From positions 1-36,343 of IMG/VR virus record IMGVR_UViG_3300046509_000007: a stretch of DNA of 36,343 nt. The stretch is one strand, 5' to 3'. A model generated the notes under the pieces. It was not told where the DNA came from, did not search any database, and saw only the letters and a program-made list of their open reading frames with translations. Position 1 is the first letter of the stretch. Each line of letters opens with the position of its first letter. Below, piece by piece: positions 12,369 through 19,806 of the stretch. Both the position numbers and the translations under genes were made by a program. The DNA is from a virus.

Positions 12369-12606
12369 GCGGATCTTCCTGGCCATCCTCTGCGCGGTGT
12401 TCGTGCTTTCGTCCTGCACGCACTACAACCCCGCCCTCTACCCGAGCTACGACGTTTTGAATCCGGGCGCCGATGTCCGGAAGAATCCCATAAGCGTAAC
12501 CGATGACCCGGTCAGTCACGAATCGCTGTTCATCGTCAATTCCTCTTTCCTCATGTGGGTATCTGAGCTGAAGGCGGAGATCCTTAAGCTCCGGAAGGGG
12601 AAGTGA
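12355..12606 (+). CDS. Lipoprotein, possible outer-membrane spanin component
   Basis: This protein has 83 residues from ATG 12355. Basic N-terminus RSSRR, hydrophobic core IFLAILCAVFVL and lipobox LSSC (Cys21) indicate lipid attachment after cleavage. The mature ~63 residues have a Pro/Tyr-rich start and a C-terminal helix (SELKAEILKLRKGK). A small lipoprotein next to an endolysin suggests an o-spanin that joins the outer membrane to an inner-membrane partner, perhaps the XhlA-like protein at 12992. That pairing is inference. Confidence 0.55.
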   Translation: MRSSRRIFLAILCAVFVLSSCTHYNPALYPSYDVLNPGADVRKNPISVTDDPVSHESLFIVNSSFLMWVSELKAEILKLRKGK

Positions 12607-12608
12607 CC

Positions 12609-12995
12609 ATGCCGGACATCCCATACAGCCATAATATCCAACAGCTCGAGGTCCTCATAACCGGGAACGCGGCCGGCGGAATCGAGTATCGCGGCGGGAC
12701 GTCCGGCCATTGTCTCTACAACGACAAGGACGCGGCCGTCCAACGCGCCGAAATGCCAAAGGGAACGCTGTTCGACGAGCATACCCACAACGTCGCGGAG
12801 ATATTGGTTGTCGCGTCGGGTCAGTTGAGCATTGCCGCCGGTGGGGAAAAGCGAATCCTGAATCCGGCCGATGTTATCCGAATCTTGCCGGGAACACTTC
12901 ATTCATGCGAGGCCCTCGAGGATACCGTGGTGATGGGGATCCTCGTCCCCCGCAATGGCGGGTATCCAGCTCCGGCCCCGGTGGTGTCGATATGA
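12609..12995 (+). CDS. Cupin-domain protein
   Basis: ATG 12609 is preferred because GGGGAAG ends six bases before it; GTG 12603 is possible. The 128 residues contain cupin motif 1 in full, GTLFDEHTHNVAEILVVASG (residues 52-71), which supplies metal ligands His58, His60 and Glu64. Motif 2, LPGTLHSCE, adds His98. This single small cupin could be a metal-dependent isomerase, dioxygenase or sugar-binding fold. Cupins are not usual in phage lysis cassettes. The C-terminus is Pro-rich. Substrate cannot be predicted. Confidence 0.75.
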   Translation: MPDIPYSHNIQQLEVLITGNAAGGIEYRGGTSGHCLYNDKDAAVQRAEMPKGTLFDEHTHNVAEILVVASGQLSIAAGGEKRILNPADVIRILPGTLHSCEALEDTVVMGILVPRNGGYPAPAPVVSI

Positions 12996-13207
12996 CAGAC
13001 GAAAACGGCAACTGGGATTCCTGCAAGATGTTCGTCCTGAACGAACTCAAGCGCATGAACGATTGGCTGGCAACGATGAGTAAGGACATCGGAGATATTT
13101 CCATCCAGATGACGGCCCTCAAAATCAAAATGGCGTTTATTGGTGCCGCGGCCGGTCTCATCGTGTCCGCGATATTCAGCCTCATCGTCAAGCTCTCGGT
13201 GAAATAG
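12992..13207 (+). CDS. XhlA-like coiled-coil membrane protein
   Basis: This protein has 71 residues from ATG 12992. A polar N-terminus leads to a helical stretch (LNELKRMNDWLATMSKDIG) and then a C-terminal transmembrane helix (MAFIGAAAGLIVSAIFSLIV). Coil followed by one C-terminal membrane span is the XhlA design, associated with membrane disruption or holin partnering in phage lysis. It may also act as an inner-membrane spanin. It closes the lysis group. Confidence 0.6.
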   Translation: MTDENGNWDSCKMFVLNELKRMNDWLATMSKDIGDISIQMTALKIKMAFIGAAAGLIVSAIFSLIVKLSVK

Positions 13208-13208
13208 C

Positions 13209-13472
13209 ATGAAGCCCAAGCTCGACCCGAAGGCGAACGCCGTGACGCGGGTTGATCAGGCCCTTGACCATTCCCGCAAAGGTCCTGTTATTCGCGTAGC
13301 CTTCGCTGGGGTCATCAAGTCCATCCGAACCGCCATTGACGCAGTCGGGGACAAGATCGGGGCGATCAATATTTCATTCCGGCCCGAGGGGAATGTCATC
13401 GCCGATCTCGACGCGATTCATAAGCCGGATGCCGAAATTTTTGTTGTGATAGTGGAAAAGGGAAATGAGTAA
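13209..13472 (+). CDS. Hypothetical protein upstream of terminase
   Basis: This protein has 87 residues from ATG 13209, one base after the previous stop. No motif recognised. It alternates helix and strand: RVDQALDHSRKGPVIRVAFA, VIKSIRTAIDAVGDKIG, then a C-terminal strand, AEIFVVIVEKGNE. It overlaps the small terminase by eight bases, so it is probably co-translated with packaging genes. Confidence 0.55.
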   Translation: MKPKLDPKANAVTRVDQALDHSRKGPVIRVAFAGVIKSIRTAIDAVGDKIGAINISFRPEGNVIADLDAIHKPDAEIFVVIVEKGNE

Positions 13473-13791
13473 GCTCGCGGTAAAAAGCCGTAAAAAACCA
13501 CTCAAGCCGAGGGGAAAGCCTTTCGAGCCCGGCAATAACGCCAACCCCAACGGCCGTCCCAAGGGAAGTAGGAACAAGGAATATCCGTTCCTGGAAGACT
13601 TCTTTTCCATCTATGAGGAATTTGGAGGTAGGGACGGATTACGCGACAGGATTAAGGGAAACAAGCGCCTTATGGCGAAGTTCGATTCAACCGTCATCGA
13701 TATGGCCCAGAAGCAACTCCCGGACAAGATCGAGCACTCCGGAACCGCCGGCGGGCCGATGGTCATGATCATGTCGAGGCCGGGGAAATGA
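13465..13791 (+). CDS. Small terminase subunit, DUF5681-like
   Basis: This protein has 108 residues from ATG 13465. KPFEPGNNANPNGRPKGSRNK (18-38) is the basic hook typical of DUF5681-type proteins that precede large terminases. A helical region follows. The stop overlaps the large-subunit start (ATGA). Such proteins recognise the packaging site and stimulate the motor. The assignment rests on this motif and on the position. Confidence 0.65.
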   Translation: MSKLAVKSRKKPLKPRGKPFEPGNNANPNGRPKGSRNKEYPFLEDFFSIYEEFGGRDGLRDRIKGNKRLMAKFDSTVIDMAQKQLPDKIEHSGTAGGPMVMIMSRPGK

Positions 13792-15065
13792 CAGACGCCC
13801 AAACTCTTTACGAGGCGACAGATAGGCAGGACGTTTTCCATGCCGCGCCCGAGATGTTCAAGCTCTATGGCGGAGCGATGGGGGGCGGAAAGACCGTAGC
13901 CATCTGCGCTGAAGGTATCGCGCTTTCGAACGACTATCCCGGAAATCGCGGATACATATGCCGGCACACGCTGACCAGCTTCAAGAAAACGACGTTCCTC
14001 GTGCTTGATGCGATGCTCCAGCGCTCCGGACTTATCGTCAAGCACAATCAATCCGAACATTTCTATGTACTCCGTGGCGGGTCAACGATTTTTTATGGCG
14101 GACTCGGGGACGATACCAACGCCATCGACGCCTTGAAGTCAATGGAGTTGGGCTGGTTTGGGATCGATGAAGCATCTGAGACGACGGAGAAATTCTTTCT
14201 CATGCTCGCGTCTCGTCTTCGCCTGAAACTCCCGAACATCAAATACTTTGGGATCATGGCGACAAATCCCGATCCTGGTTGGCTGAAATCGCGGTTCATC
14301 GACCGCCACAGCCCGAATCATGTTTTTATCCCAGCGCTCCCGAAGGATAATCCGTATCTCCCGACGGATTATGTCGATCGGTTGCGGGACGTGTTCCCGG
14401 ACGATTGGCAAGCGCGATTCATCGAGGGTGACTGGGCGGCGTTCGAGGGGACGAGCAACGTCTTCCCCTATCAGGCGATTCAGGCGGCGGTCGAGCGCGA
14501 CCTGCCCGAAGGGAAGCCGGTAGAGGAGGGCGTTGACGTGGCCAGATATGGCGACGATGAAAGCGTGATCGCCGTTCGAAAAGGCCCGGTCGGGCGCATT
14601 AAAAAGACTTTCAAGAAAAACGACCTCATGGAATTGACCGGGGAGATCATCCAGGCCAAGGCAGAGGATAACGCCGAAGCGTTGAAGATCGATGCTGACG
14701 GCATGGGCGGCGGGGTCGTGGACAGGTTGCGCGAGCTCAAGCATAGCGTTGTCGAGATTCATGGCGGCGGCAAGGCGACCAATTCCGAGAAGTTCAGGAA
14801 CATGAAAGCCGAGATTCATTGGGCCTTCCGGGATCGGCTGATTTCTGGAGATATCGACCTCCCTGATGACCTGGAATTGAAAGCACAACTAACATCCATA
14901 ACCTACCGCGTCGCGTCATCCGGGCAACTGGAAATCACACCGAAGGAAGAGATGAAACGCAAGGGGCTCAAGAGCCCGGACCGGGCAGAGGCGATGATTT
15001 ACGCATTCGCCCAGGATTGCAGTCCGAAGGCCTACGCCGCCTTCGCCGAGAAGTCGTTTTACTGA
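13788..15065 (+). CDS. terL: Large terminase subunit
   Basis: This 425-residue protein has both packaging-motor domains. The ATPase has Walker A GGAMGGGKT (28-36), Walker B WFGIDEAS (123-130, Asp127/Glu128) and a coupling ATNPDP block (158-163). The RNase H-like nuclease has Asp250 in GVDVARYGDD, Asp302/Asp304 in IDADGMGGG, and a late acidic site in SPDRAEAMIYAF. It cuts concatemers and pumps DNA into the prohead through the portal encoded next. Length is normal for the family and no inserts are visible. Confidence 0.95.
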   Translation: MTDAQTLYEATDRQDVFHAAPEMFKLYGGAMGGGKTVAICAEGIALSNDYPGNRGYICRHTLTSFKKTTFLVLDAMLQRSGLIVKHNQSEHFYVLRGGSTIFYGGLGDDTNAIDALKSMELGWFGIDEASETTEKFFLMLASRLRLKLPNIKYFGIMATNPDPGWLKSRFIDRHSPNHVFIPALPKDNPYLPTDYVDRLRDVFPDDWQARFIEGDWAAFEGTSNVFPYQAIQAAVERDLPEGKPVEEGVDVARYGDDESVIAVRKGPVGRIKKTFKKNDLMELTGEIIQAKAEDNAEALKIDADGMGGGVVDRLRELKHSVVEIHGGGKATNSEKFRNMKAEIHWAFRDRLISGDIDLPDDLELKAQLTSITYRVASSGQLEITPKEEMKRKGLKSPDRAEAMIYAFAQDCSPKAYAAFAEKSFY

Positions 15066-15073
15066 GGAAATAG

Positions 15074-16561
15074 ATGGCATTCATAACCCGAAAGCGACAG
15101 ATTCAGGAATTGCAAGCGGAGAACCGAAGGCTCGCCAAGACCCAGGAGCTTATCGTCGAACAGATGGACAACATCCTCACCGTCCAGGTTGAGGAGAAAA
15201 AGAATTATACGGGCAACCGATACAAAACCGCGGGCGTCGCCGTCCGCGAGCTGGCCCGCAAATACACAGGCCTCGCCGACTGGGGCACGCTCCAGGTCGG
15301 GAACATCATCGATCTCCGCGCCGCCTATATCGTTGGCCAGGGCATCAAGATTAGCAAAGTTCTACCGAAGGACGCGGATGACGCAACGAAAGCGGCCGCC
15401 GATGACGCCTATGCCTTCGCGGATCGGTTCATTAAATTCAACAGCCTGGATCATGAGCTCCCTCAGTCGCTGGCGCGTGAGGCCGAGATCGAGGGCAAGA
15501 CTTTGCTCAAGATATTCCCGGTCCCATCCGAGGACGCCGCGGCGATTGCCGGAACCGATGTCGGCCTGCGGTGGATCTCGTGGACATCGAACGGCTACAC
15601 GGTCACAACCGACACAAAGGACTATCTGAAAATCGAGGGCGTCGAATGGAGCGGCGAGAAGCTGCTCCCCGATACCTGTGTCTTCAAGCGATTCGCCGGG
15701 CGTCTGGATATGCCAAATGATTCCATGCCCAGGACCGCGAAGTGCCTGACGCAGATCGAAGACCTGGACATGGCGCTCTGGGATTGGCGGCGGATCAATT
15801 ACCTGTACGCCGCGCCGACGCCGCATGTCGAGTGCAAGGACGCGCAACAGGCCAGGGAAATCAACGAGAGCGTCGGGGGCGCCAACTGGAAGATCGGCAA
15901 ATTCTTCGCCCACACCGGCGTCTTCAGCTATGCCCAGCCGTCGGCGGAAGGGCAGAAGGCTATCGAGTCGGAAATCCTGACGAAGATGAAGCTTATCAGC
16001 GGGACTACGGGCGTCCCCATCAACGCCCTGGGCGCCCCGGAGCTCACGACGAAGCTCGGGGCCGACTCTCAAGCCCAGCTCGACCTCATCGCCATGTCGA
16101 CGGTCGAGGAAAGGGAAGTCTGGCGGGGCGGGTATCAGGAGCTCATCGAAAAGGCGATGAAGCTCTGGAACGCGGAGACGAAGAAGACGCCGCTCCGACC
16201 CGAGCTCATCAGGGTTGACCTCGTTGTCGTCACGGCGGAGCAATGGCGGCGGATCACCGACATTTGGCTCCCGCTCAAGAATAGCGGCGATATCACGCGC
16301 AAGACGCTTCTCTCCCAGGTGCCCGGGCTCGATGTGGAAGCGGAGCTTGATGAGCTGGAGAACGAGGACGCGGCGAGCCTCGATAAGTTCTCGGGCGGGA
16401 ATGAGCCGGACCCGAACGCCGATCCCAATGCCGATCCGAACGCGCCCGCAGACGGCGGGGCTGGCGGGAACGGTAACGGCAAGATGGGCGGCTTGACCGG
16501 GCAAACGCTCCGTTACAAGAGCAACCCTGGCAACATCGCGAAGAAAGGACAACCCGCATGA
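15074..16561 (+). CDS. Portal protein
   Basis: This 495-residue protein directly follows terL. The N-terminus is a coiled coil (IQELQAENRRLAKTQELI). The portal-like core includes LADWGTLQVGNIIDLRAAYIVGQG and, later, VPINALGAPELTTKLGADSQAQLDL, the helical region typical of portals. The C-terminal ~60 residues are a low-complexity Asp-Pro-Asn-Ala repeat and Gly/Asn-rich tail, likely flexible. Portals form the 12-subunit ring at one vertex. Assigned by position, length and this pattern. Confidence 0.85.
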   Translation: MAFITRKRQIQELQAENRRLAKTQELIVEQMDNILTVQVEEKKNYTGNRYKTAGVAVRELARKYTGLADWGTLQVGNIIDLRAAYIVGQGIKISKVLPKDADDATKAAADDAYAFADRFIKFNSLDHELPQSLAREAEIEGKTLLKIFPVPSEDAAAIAGTDVGLRWISWTSNGYTVTTDTKDYLKIEGVEWSGEKLLPDTCVFKRFAGRLDMPNDSMPRTAKCLTQIEDLDMALWDWRRINYLYAAPTPHVECKDAQQAREINESVGGANWKIGKFFAHTGVFSYAQPSAEGQKAIESEILTKMKLISGTTGVPINALGAPELTTKLGADSQAQLDLIAMSTVEEREVWRGGYQELIEKAMKLWNAETKKTPLRPELIRVDLVVVTAEQWRRITDIWLPLKNSGDITRKTLLSQVPGLDVEAELDELENEDAASLDKFSGGNEPDPNADPNADPNAPADGGAGGNGNGKMGGLTGQTLRYKSNPGNIAKKGQPA

Positions 16562-16929
16562 TGATCACAACGCGAAATCTGAAACAGCCGGCGGCGGTAG
16601 AGCCGAAGAAGCTCAACATTATCACGACCGCTATCATCCCGAACGTGCCGAAGGACGCGCCCGCGCCCGTTGGCGACGGGTTCGCCAAGATGATCACCAC
16701 GCACGACGAGCCGAAGGCCGCGCCTGGGGCCCCCTTCGTCCGCGACGTGGACGATATGGCCAAAGACAAGGTCGAGGTGAAGCTGGGCGAACCGTTCGAC
16801 CCCATGAAAACGATTTACCCGCCGAGGCGTGACGTGGTGAAGATCGGCGAGCCGATCGACGCTCCTCTGCCTGTAGTCCCCGCGCCAGCGCCCAAGCCCA
16901 GGAAGCCGCGCAAGGCCAAGAAGGGCTGA
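16558..16929 (+). CDS. Proline-rich hypothetical protein in the head operon
   Basis: This protein has 123 residues from ATG 16558, overlapping the portal stop. It is mostly disordered: Pro, Ala, Lys and Asp-rich with repeats of the theme VKxGEPxD (VEVKLGEPFDPM and VVKIGEPIDAPL). The tail is basic, KPRKPRKAKKG. It may be a scaffold-associated or internal virion peptide; there is no direct evidence. Confidence 0.5.
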   Translation: MMITTRNLKQPAAVEPKKLNIITTAIIPNVPKDAPAPVGDGFAKMITTHDEPKAAPGAPFVRDVDDMAKDKVEVKLGEPFDPMKTIYPPRRDVVKIGEPIDAPLPVVPAPAPKPRKPRKAKKG

Positions 16930-16931
16930 AC

Positions 16932-17162
16932 GTGAAGCAAGAACACAGGAAGAGGCTCGAAAAACTAGAGGCGGCGCTATTGCCGAAGCCTGTCCGGGAC
17001 CCCAGAAACGAGCCCGTGAGGTTTAGGCCTTGCACAGAACGAGATGCCGCCAAGACGGCCATCCTTGTCCGGGCAGTCAATGCAGTCGGGGGGTTAAGCA
17101 CGGCCGTTATCATTCTTGATGAGGCCAAGAAGTACGGTTGGAAGTCGAGGGAGGCGGAATAG
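16932..17162 (+). CDS. Small hypothetical protein
   Basis: GTG 16932 gives 76 residues starting with a basic helix (KQEHRKRLEKLEAALLP) like the N-termini of small phage coiled-coil proteins. The rest is helical with VRAVNAVGGLSTAVIILDEA. No family recognised. The ribosome site is weak. Confidence 0.45.
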   Translation: MKQEHRKRLEKLEAALLPKPVRDPRNEPVRFRPCTERDAAKTAILVRAVNAVGGLSTAVIILDEAKKYGWKSREAE

Positions 17163-17177
17163 CCCAAGGACAAGAGA

Positions 17178-18320
17178 ATGCGCGTAAAAATCTGCGGAAA
17201 ACTTCAAGAGATGGCGGCCGAGGAAGTTCTCCGCAACGTTTCCGCGCTGGATTACAGGCGGATTATCAAGGCCGACCCGAAAGCCTGCTTTAAGGCCTTT
17301 TGTATCGGGCATGAGGGCGAATCGTCCGGGAAAGTTATCGGAATCGGGAAGGTCATTAAAAAATGGGCGCGCGCCGCGATTGAAAAAATGACGAATGTTC
17401 TGGAAGTGGGAACCAAGGTTTTCCACCTCCATGAAATGACGAATGACCACGAGGGCCGCAACCCCATCGGGGAAGTCGTCGGCAAGTCAATGTCCGACGT
17501 GGCTGGAAAATTATCAAGTATCGCAATCATGTATATCTACCCGGAATATAAAGACGTTCCATTGGACGTGGCCTCCATTGAGGCCGACATTACTGTTCCC
17601 GAAACGATTAACCCTAACACCCGGAGTGTTGAGGTTGACGTTGACGAGATAACGGGCGTTGCCCTGGGCAACTCCCAGATCGTAAAGCCGGGGTTCGCGG
17701 GAGCGACATTGCTTGCAACGATGCAAGAGTTCGCCGACAACGCGAGTCACGAGAAACCCCCCAAGGAGGGAGAAAAACCGATGACCAAAGCAGAATTGAT
17801 TGCGGCCATTCGAGAAGCGAAGCTCACCCTTTCGGACCTTTTCAGCCCGAGAGAGATCGCCGATGACTCCGCCGTCCAGGACGTCATTCGAGAAAAGCGT
17901 CGGAACGAGGATGGATTCGAGGGGCGGGTGTCCGCGAAGCTGGAAGCCGAGAAAGCGAAGCTCGAGCAGGACAAGAAAGACCTGCAAGCCAAGCTCGATA
18001 CGGCGAACCGGGCCACGCTCAAGACCCGTGCCGCCGAAGCCCTCAAGCCGGCCATCGAGAAGCGCAAGTTGGATGAGAAGCAGTCCGCCTTCATCCTGAA
18101 GAACGCGGCCAAGTTCGACCCCAAGAGCGAAGACACGCTCGGGAGCGATCTGGACAAGTTCCTAGACTCGCAGATCGATGACATGAAGGTCTATGCCGAG
18201 GTTTACGGCATCAAGGGCGGGGAACCGGGCAAGGCGGGCGTCCCCGCTGGCAAGGCGGGCGACACGTCCGTTGAAGACCTCCTTACCCCCGACGCACTCA
18301 AGGACGAACCGAAAAAGTAA
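17178..18320 (+). CDS. Capsid maturation protease-like/scaffold fusion
   Basis: This 380-residue protein lies just before the decoration and capsid genes, where phages keep prohead protease and scaffold. Residues ~45-190 include VIGIGKVIKKW, VFHLHEMTNDHEGRNPIGEV and SIAIMYIYPE, with a late ALGNSQIVKPGFAGATLL block. His and Ser residues there could form a protease site, but I cannot assign them firmly. Residues ~202-380 are scaffold-like: acidic, helical, with a coiled coil (KLEAEKAKLEQDKKDLQAKL) and a basic/Gly end. An internal start at 17781 probably makes the scaffold alone. Confidence 0.65.
   Translation: MRVKICGKLQEMAAEEVLRNVSALDYRRIIKADPKACFKAFCIGHEGESSGKVIGIGKVIKKWARAAIEKMTNVLEVGTKVFHLHEMTNDHEGRNPIGEVVGKSMSDVAGKLSSIAIMYIYPEYKDVPLDVASIEADITVPETINPNTRSVEVDVDEITGVALGNSQIVKPGFAGATLLATMQEFADNASHEKPPKEGEKPMTKAELIAAIREAKLTLSDLFSPREIADDSAVQDVIREKRRNEDGFEGRVSAKLEAEKAKLEQDKKDLQAKLDTANRATLKTRAAEALKPAIEKRKLDEKQSAFILKNAAKFDPKSEDTLGSDLDKFLDSQIDDMKVYAEVYGIKGGEPGKAGVPAGKAGDTSVEDLLTPDALKDEPKK
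17781..18320 (+). CDS. Nested scaffold protein from an internal start
   Basis: Inside the preceding gene and in the same frame, AAGGAGGG (17763-17770) lies ten bases before ATG 17781 (residue 202). Translation here would give a 179-residue product starting MTKAELIAAIREAKLTLSD, which is exactly the coiled-coil scaffold part. Lambda C/Nu3 uses the same trick to make many scaffold copies per protease. The ribosome site is stronger than that of the full-length gene, which supports real use. Confidence 0.6.
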   Translation: MTKAELIAAIREAKLTLSDLFSPREIADDSAVQDVIREKRRNEDGFEGRVSAKLEAEKAKLEQDKKDLQAKLDTANRATLKTRAAEALKPAIEKRKLDEKQSAFILKNAAKFDPKSEDTLGSDLDKFLDSQIDDMKVYAEVYGIKGGEPGKAGVPAGKAGDTSVEDLLTPDALKDEPKK

Positions 18321-18339
18321 ATCTACAAGGAGAAATCAC

Positions 18340-18711
18340 ATGGCCGAAACTGGCCTCATGCTTCGATGCGACGGTGCGCGACAGGAATCGTTCATCGTCA
18401 CCGCACCTTCCCCCGGCGTAACCGCCGGACAGGCCGACCTCATCCACGACACCGTGGGCGTCTATGCCCAGACCGCAGCCACGGGCGAGGAAGTCGCTTT
18501 CATTTACCGCGCCTGCAAGATACTCGTCCCCAAGCGGGTCGGCTCCACCAACGGCATCCTGGAAGCCGGCGACAAGGTCTACTTCGACCACGCCGCCGCG
18601 GACTTCTCGAACGACAGCTCCGGCAACGTCCTCTGCGGCATCTGCCCCAAGGCCGCCGGCGCAGCCGACACCACCATGCTGATCGACCTCTTCGGGTTCA
18701 TCGGTATCTGA
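18340..18711 (+). CDS. Capsid decoration protein, DUF2190-like
   Basis: This protein has 123 residues from ATG 18340 with AAGGAG upstream; the longer frame to the left is a shadow of the scaffold gene. The pattern GVTAGQADLIHDTVGVYAQTAATGEEVAFI and AGDKVYFDHAAADFSNDSSG, LCGICPKAA, is the beta-rich DUF2190 family, which forms capsid-stabilising trimers or cement. It lies directly ahead of the major capsid gene, the usual place. Confidence 0.75.
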   Translation: MAETGLMLRCDGARQESFIVTAPSPGVTAGQADLIHDTVGVYAQTAATGEEVAFIYRACKILVPKRVGSTNGILEAGDKVYFDHAAADFSNDSSGNVLCGICPKAAGAADTTMLIDLFGFIGI

Positions 18712-18721
18712 GGGAGATAAC

Positions 18722-19726
18722 ATGAGCATACTCATCAAAGACTGGCAGAAGTTCAACTTCAAGGACCCCGCTCACCTCAATCAGCTCGCCAAGAACCTCG
18801 GCAAGTTCCTCACCGGTCCCTCGACCGAGGAATACCGGAGCACCGTCGCCAAGATCCAGGAGTTCGCAACTCCCGGTGACTTCCCGACTTCCGTCCTCGA
18901 AGTCCTGGCGAAGTTCCATCAGACCACGCCCTACGACATGGGCTGGCAGCAGATCTTCAAGGTGCTCGATCTCACCGGCTCGAAGCGCAACGGCTTCGAC
19001 CTCTCCGACGTGACGAGCGGCCTCACCTTCGACAAGATCCCGGTCGGCGGGAAGCTCGAAGTCAAAAAGATGTGGGGCGAGAAAGCGCACGTCTTCTTCG
19101 ACAACTACGGCGGGGCGCTCGGCTGGAGCCAGAACCTCATCGACGACGAAGAGTACTGGACCCTGGAAGACACGGCCATCGAGTTCCGGAACGCGGCCTA
19201 TTACAAACAGGCCTCCGTCTTCTACGCCCTGATCGAGGCCGTCGCCGCCACCGGCGCCGTCGCCTGGCAGACCCATCCCGACGCCGTCGCTTCGGGCGCG
19301 GCTGGCTATCATGCCGGGCGCGACATCGCCACCATGAACGCGGCCGCCCAGCAGATCCTCCTGGCCGTCGGCAGCAAGGGCTACAACGCGACGCCCCAGA
19401 ACGCGACGTTCATCGTTCTGGCCCCGCTCCAGCTGCAGCAGCGCGTCAAGAACGCCCTGGCCATCCAGCTCCAGTCGTTCGCGGGAAGCCCCAATCAGGC
19501 GAATTTCGCTTTCCGTCCGCTCATCGCCACTCCGGGGATGCTGGCGGACACGTCTCACGCCTGGGTCATCCTTCCCGGCAACAAACTCGTGGCCGGCATT
19601 CGGCAGGACCTCAAGTATTACTCGTCCTTCGACATGCTGTCCAACACCGCCGCGCAGGCCGGATGGATGCGCTACGGCGGCGCGATCGGCGACACGGACC
19701 AGGTGGTCCGCATCGCGTTCGCCTGA
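18722..19726 (+). CDS. Major capsid protein
   Basis: This protein has 334 residues from ATG 18722 with a GGGAG site. It follows scaffold and decoration genes and is itself followed by a strong terminator. The sequence has HK97-like character: an N-terminal helical arm, a beta-rich middle (GLTFDKIPVGGKLEVKKMWG) and an A-domain-like end with QDLKYYSSFDMLSNTAAQAGW, RYGGAIGDTDQVVRIAF. No protease-cleaved delta domain is obvious, since the scaffold is encoded separately. Fold class is inferred. Confidence 0.85.
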   Translation: MSILIKDWQKFNFKDPAHLNQLAKNLGKFLTGPSTEEYRSTVAKIQEFATPGDFPTSVLEVLAKFHQTTPYDMGWQQIFKVLDLTGSKRNGFDLSDVTSGLTFDKIPVGGKLEVKKMWGEKAHVFFDNYGGALGWSQNLIDDEEYWTLEDTAIEFRNAAYYKQASVFYALIEAVAATGAVAWQTHPDAVASGAAGYHAGRDIATMNAAAQQILLAVGSKGYNATPQNATFIVLAPLQLQQRVKNALAIQLQSFAGSPNQANFAFRPLIATPGMLADTSHAWVILPGNKLVAGIRQDLKYYSSFDMLSNTAAQAGWMRYGGAIGDTDQVVRIAFA

Positions 19727-19756
19727 GTCTGAGGGGTACGAGAAAAAGTAGAAACG

Positions 19757-19790
19757 CGGGAGCGGGTCAGAAATGGCCCGCTCCCGTTTT
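19757..19790 (+). terminator. Strong rho-independent terminator after the major capsid gene
   Basis: CGGGAGCGGG (19757-19766) pairs perfectly with CCCGCTCCCG (19777-19786) around a 10-base loop, followed by TTTT. It lies 30 bases after the capsid stop, so it probably limits transcription into the next gene to a fraction of read-through, keeping capsid levels high and downstream levels low. Confidence 0.85.
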
Positions 19791-19806
19791 AACCACAAGA
19801 AACGAA

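Noticed and set aside
15362-16552. 396-residue open frame on the minus strand opposite the portal
   Set aside because: It is the GC-rich antisense shadow of the portal gene, Arg/Leu-rich, with no motifs and no promoter or ribosome site.
19072-19806. N-terminal extension of the large transferase gene across the capsid gene
   Set aside because: The extension is Arg-rich, lies entirely inside the capsid gene in another frame and crosses the terminator. ATG 19807 starts a normal protein.
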